A program made the position numbers and the translations under genes. Of a stretch of 64,000 bases of DNA, positions 62,147 to 64,000 are shown piece by piece (position 1 is the stretch's first letter; the number at the start of each line of letters is the position of its first letter). Under the pieces are notes generated by a model. It had not been told where the DNA came from, ran no database searches, and saw only the letters and a program-made list of their open reading frames with translations. The DNA comes from Pseudomonas sp. R4-35-07 (GTDB taxonomy: Bacteria; Pseudomonadota; Gammaproteobacteria; Pseudomonadales; Pseudomonadaceae). The stretch spans positions 4,712,001 through 4,776,000 of the forward strand of contig NZ_CP027732.1 in the NCBI RefSeq assembly GCF_003852235.1, in the 5' to 3' direction.

Positions 62147-64000
62147 AACCTGAAGATTTTGAAGAGCTGCTTGCCAACTGCGCCGACGAGCCCATTCGCT
62201 TTCCCGGAGCGATCCAGCCTCACGGTGTGCTGCTGACATTGTCGGAACCCGGCCTGGATATCATCCAGGTCAGCACCAACGTCGCCAGCTTGTTCGGCCA
62301 TGCGCCCAAAGCGCTGCTCGGCCAGCCGCTGCACAGCTTGATCGGCGCAGAGCACGCCCAGGCGGTGCAGGTCATGGCACAAACCGACACGTTCTTCGAC
62401 ATGCCACCGTTGCACGTCACGCTCAATGGCGCAGCGTTCGAAGGCTTGCTGCACCGCCACCAGAATGTGCTGGTGCTGGAGTTCGAACCGCGGCTCAAGG
62501 ATTTCCGCCCACGCGCGCTGAACGGTCGCACCAGTAACCTGGGCAAGATGTTGCAACGCTTGCAGGCGGCGAAAACCCTGCAAGCGCTGTACGAAATCAG
62601 CGTGAATGAAATCCAGGCCATGACCGGTTATGACCGCGTGCTCATTTACCGCTTCGAAGACGAAGGCCACGGCCAGGTAATTGCCGAAGCGTCAGCGCCG
62701 TCCATGGAGCTGTTCAACGGGTTGTTTTTCCCTGCCTCCGACATCCCGGAACAGGCCCGCGAGCTGTATCGCACCAACTGGCTGCGCATCATCCCCAACG
62801 CGGCCTACGAGCCAGTGCCGTTGCTGCCCAAGCTGCGCCCAGACACCGGCGAGCCGCTGGATTTGAGCTTCGCCACCCTGCGCAGCGTGTCGCCGATTCA
62901 CTGCCAATACATGAAGAATATGGGCGTACTGTCGTCCATGAGCATCTCGTTGATGAAGGGCGACACGCTATGGGGCCTGATCAGCTGCGGCAACCGCGAG
63001 CCGCTGCTGGTGCCGAATGAGTTGCGCACCGCCTGCCAGACCATCGGCCAAGTGCTGTCGTTGCAGATCAGCGCCATGGAGACCCTGGAACTGAGCCGTC
63101 AACGCGAGGAAAAAGTTCAGGCGCTGGCACTTCTCGATCAAGCGCTGAAGGCCTCCCAGGACAGTGTGTTCGACGGCCTTGCCCAACAAAGTCAGTTGCT
63201 GATGGAGCTGACAGAGGCAGGCGGCGTGGCGATCATCGAGGGCAAGCAATTGCATTGCTACGGCCACTGCCCGGAACCGGCGCAGATCCGCGCACTGCAC
63301 AAGTGGCTGCAAGAGCGCGACGAACCGGTATTCGCCAGCCACAACCTGGCCTCGGTATACCCGCCGGCTGTCGAGTTCCAGCAGTTGGCCAGCGGCGTCC
63401 TGGCCATGCATCTGCCCAAGCCTGTGGACAACGGTGTGCTGTGGTTCCGCCCGGAGGTGAAGGAAAACATCAACTGGAGCGGTGACCCGCAAAAGCCGCT
63501 GGACCTGGAAAACTCCCACGCGGGCCTGCACCTTCGCCCACGCACCTCGTTTGAAGTGTGGAAAGTGGTCATGGCGGGCATTTCCACCAAGTGGAGCCAT
63601 GGCGACCTGTTCGCCGCCAACGACCTGCGCCGCTCGGCCCTGGAAAACGACCTGGCACGCCAAGTAAAGCGTGAGCAGCAGGCCGTGCGGGCGCGTGATG
63701 ACCTGGTGGCCGTGGTATCTCACGACCTGCGTAACCCGATGACCGTCATCTCCATGCTCTGCGGCATGATGCGAAAAGCGTTCAGCTCCGAGGGCCCACA
63801 CACCTCGCGACGCATCTCCTCGGCTATCGACACCATGCAACAGGCGGCCGGGCGCATGAACACACTGCTGGAGGATCTGCTCGACACCTCGAAAATCGAG
63901 GCCGGACGCTATGTCGTCAAACCTGTGGCGCTGGAGGTAAGCCATATGTTCGATGAGGCTTATTCGCTGCTCGCACCGTTGGCGCTGGAAAAAGGCATCG
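62143..64000 (+). CDS. bphP: Bacteriophytochrome histidine kinase (partial, C-terminus cut)
   Basis: 619 codons to the window edge. PAS domain with the biliverdin-binding Cys13 (LLANCADEPIRFPGAIQPHG); GAF with LIYRFEDEGHGQVIAEA, PASDIPEQARELY and SVSPIHCQYMKNMGV; PHY domain (about 325-500) with WSGDPQKP and LRPRTSFEVWK as the tongue; HisKA H-box VVSHDLRNPMTV. The ATP-binding lobe is outside the window. A red/far-red light sensor. Confidence 0.95.
   Translation, partial: MKPEDFEELLANCADEPIRFPGAIQPHGVLLTLSEPGLDIIQVSTNVASLFGHAPKALLGQPLHSLIGAEHAQAVQVMAQTDTFFDMPPLHVTLNGAAFEGLLHRHQNVLVLEFEPRLKDFRPRALNGRTSNLGKMLQRLQAAKTLQALYEISVNEIQAMTGYDRVLIYRFEDEGHGQVIAEASAPSMELFNGLFFPASDIPEQARELYRTNWLRIIPNAAYEPVPLLPKLRPDTGEPLDLSFATLRSVSPIHCQYMKNMGVLSSMSISLMKGDTLWGLISCGNREPLLVPNELRTACQTIGQVLSLQISAMETLELSRQREEKVQALALLDQALKASQDSVFDGLAQQSQLLMELTEAGGVAIIEGKQLHCYGHCPEPAQIRALHKWLQERDEPVFASHNLASVYPPAVEFQQLASGVLAMHLPKPVDNGVLWFRPEVKENINWSGDPQKPLDLENSHAGLHLRPRTSFEVWKVVMAGISTKWSHGDLFAANDLRRSALENDLARQVKREQQAVRARDDLVAVVSHDLRNPMTVISMLCGMMRKAFSSEGPHTSRRISSAIDTMQQAAGRMNTLLEDLLDTSKIEAGRYVVKPVALEVSHMFDEAYSLLAPLALEKGI

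Overview
The window is a chromosomal segment from a Pseudomonas, most likely of the P. fluorescens group. The basis is the gene content and order (purL–mltF, guaA–guaB, der–bamB–yfgM–hisS–ispG–rodZ–pilF–rlmN–ndk–isc operon, cysE–trmJ–suhB, secF–secD–yajC–tgt–queA), the GC-rich third-position codon use, and several families of REP-like palindromes of the 'gggggcttgcccccgat' kind between genes. No search was run; all names come from reading the translations.

Layout. 1-5572: purL (cut by the window edge) and mltF. 5573-9640: a variable patch between mltF and guaA holding a treR remnant, a truncated hipA with its hipB antitoxin and paired operators, and a 690-aa protein with a TerD-like C-terminal region. 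9640-45350: mostly conserved housekeeping genes for purine synthesis, nucleases, leucine synthesis, outer-membrane assembly, tRNA charging and modification, isoprenoids, the complete Fe-S cluster operon iscRSUA-hscBA-fdx-iscX behind a recognisable IscR-type promoter, cysteine synthesis, protein export, and a tRNA-Leu(CAA) with its own promoter and terminator. 45350-60350: an accessory region. 60350-64000: a cytochrome c, a stand-alone receiver protein, and a heme oxygenase–bacteriophytochrome pair (bphP runs off the end).

The accessory region carries the most interesting material. (i) A DUF3077-like gene is preceded by a coupled 24-codon ORF and a strongly structured leader with two mutually exclusive stems. 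(ii) A retron-like locus: a 336-aa reverse transcriptase with the NAxxH and VTG signatures of retron enzymes, a small basic 83-aa accessory protein that I cannot assign to a known retron effector, and about 560 bases of hairpin-rich non-coding DNA upstream that should contain the msr-msd RNA. (iii) A cluster with a divergent Lrp-type regulator, an Fe(II)/2-oxoglutarate enzyme whose facial triad reads H-W-G instead of H-x-D (the signature of BesD/Hal-type radical halogenases acting on free amino acids), an SHMT-like PLP enzyme, and two LysE-type exporters. The simplest reading is a small pathway that halogenates a free amino acid, processes it, and exports the product. (iv) A colicin-E3-like rRNase toxin with its cloacin-type immunity gene; the toxin has Lys where E3 has its catalytic His.

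Start codons were chosen by family length, ribosome binding site and overlap with the preceding gene.
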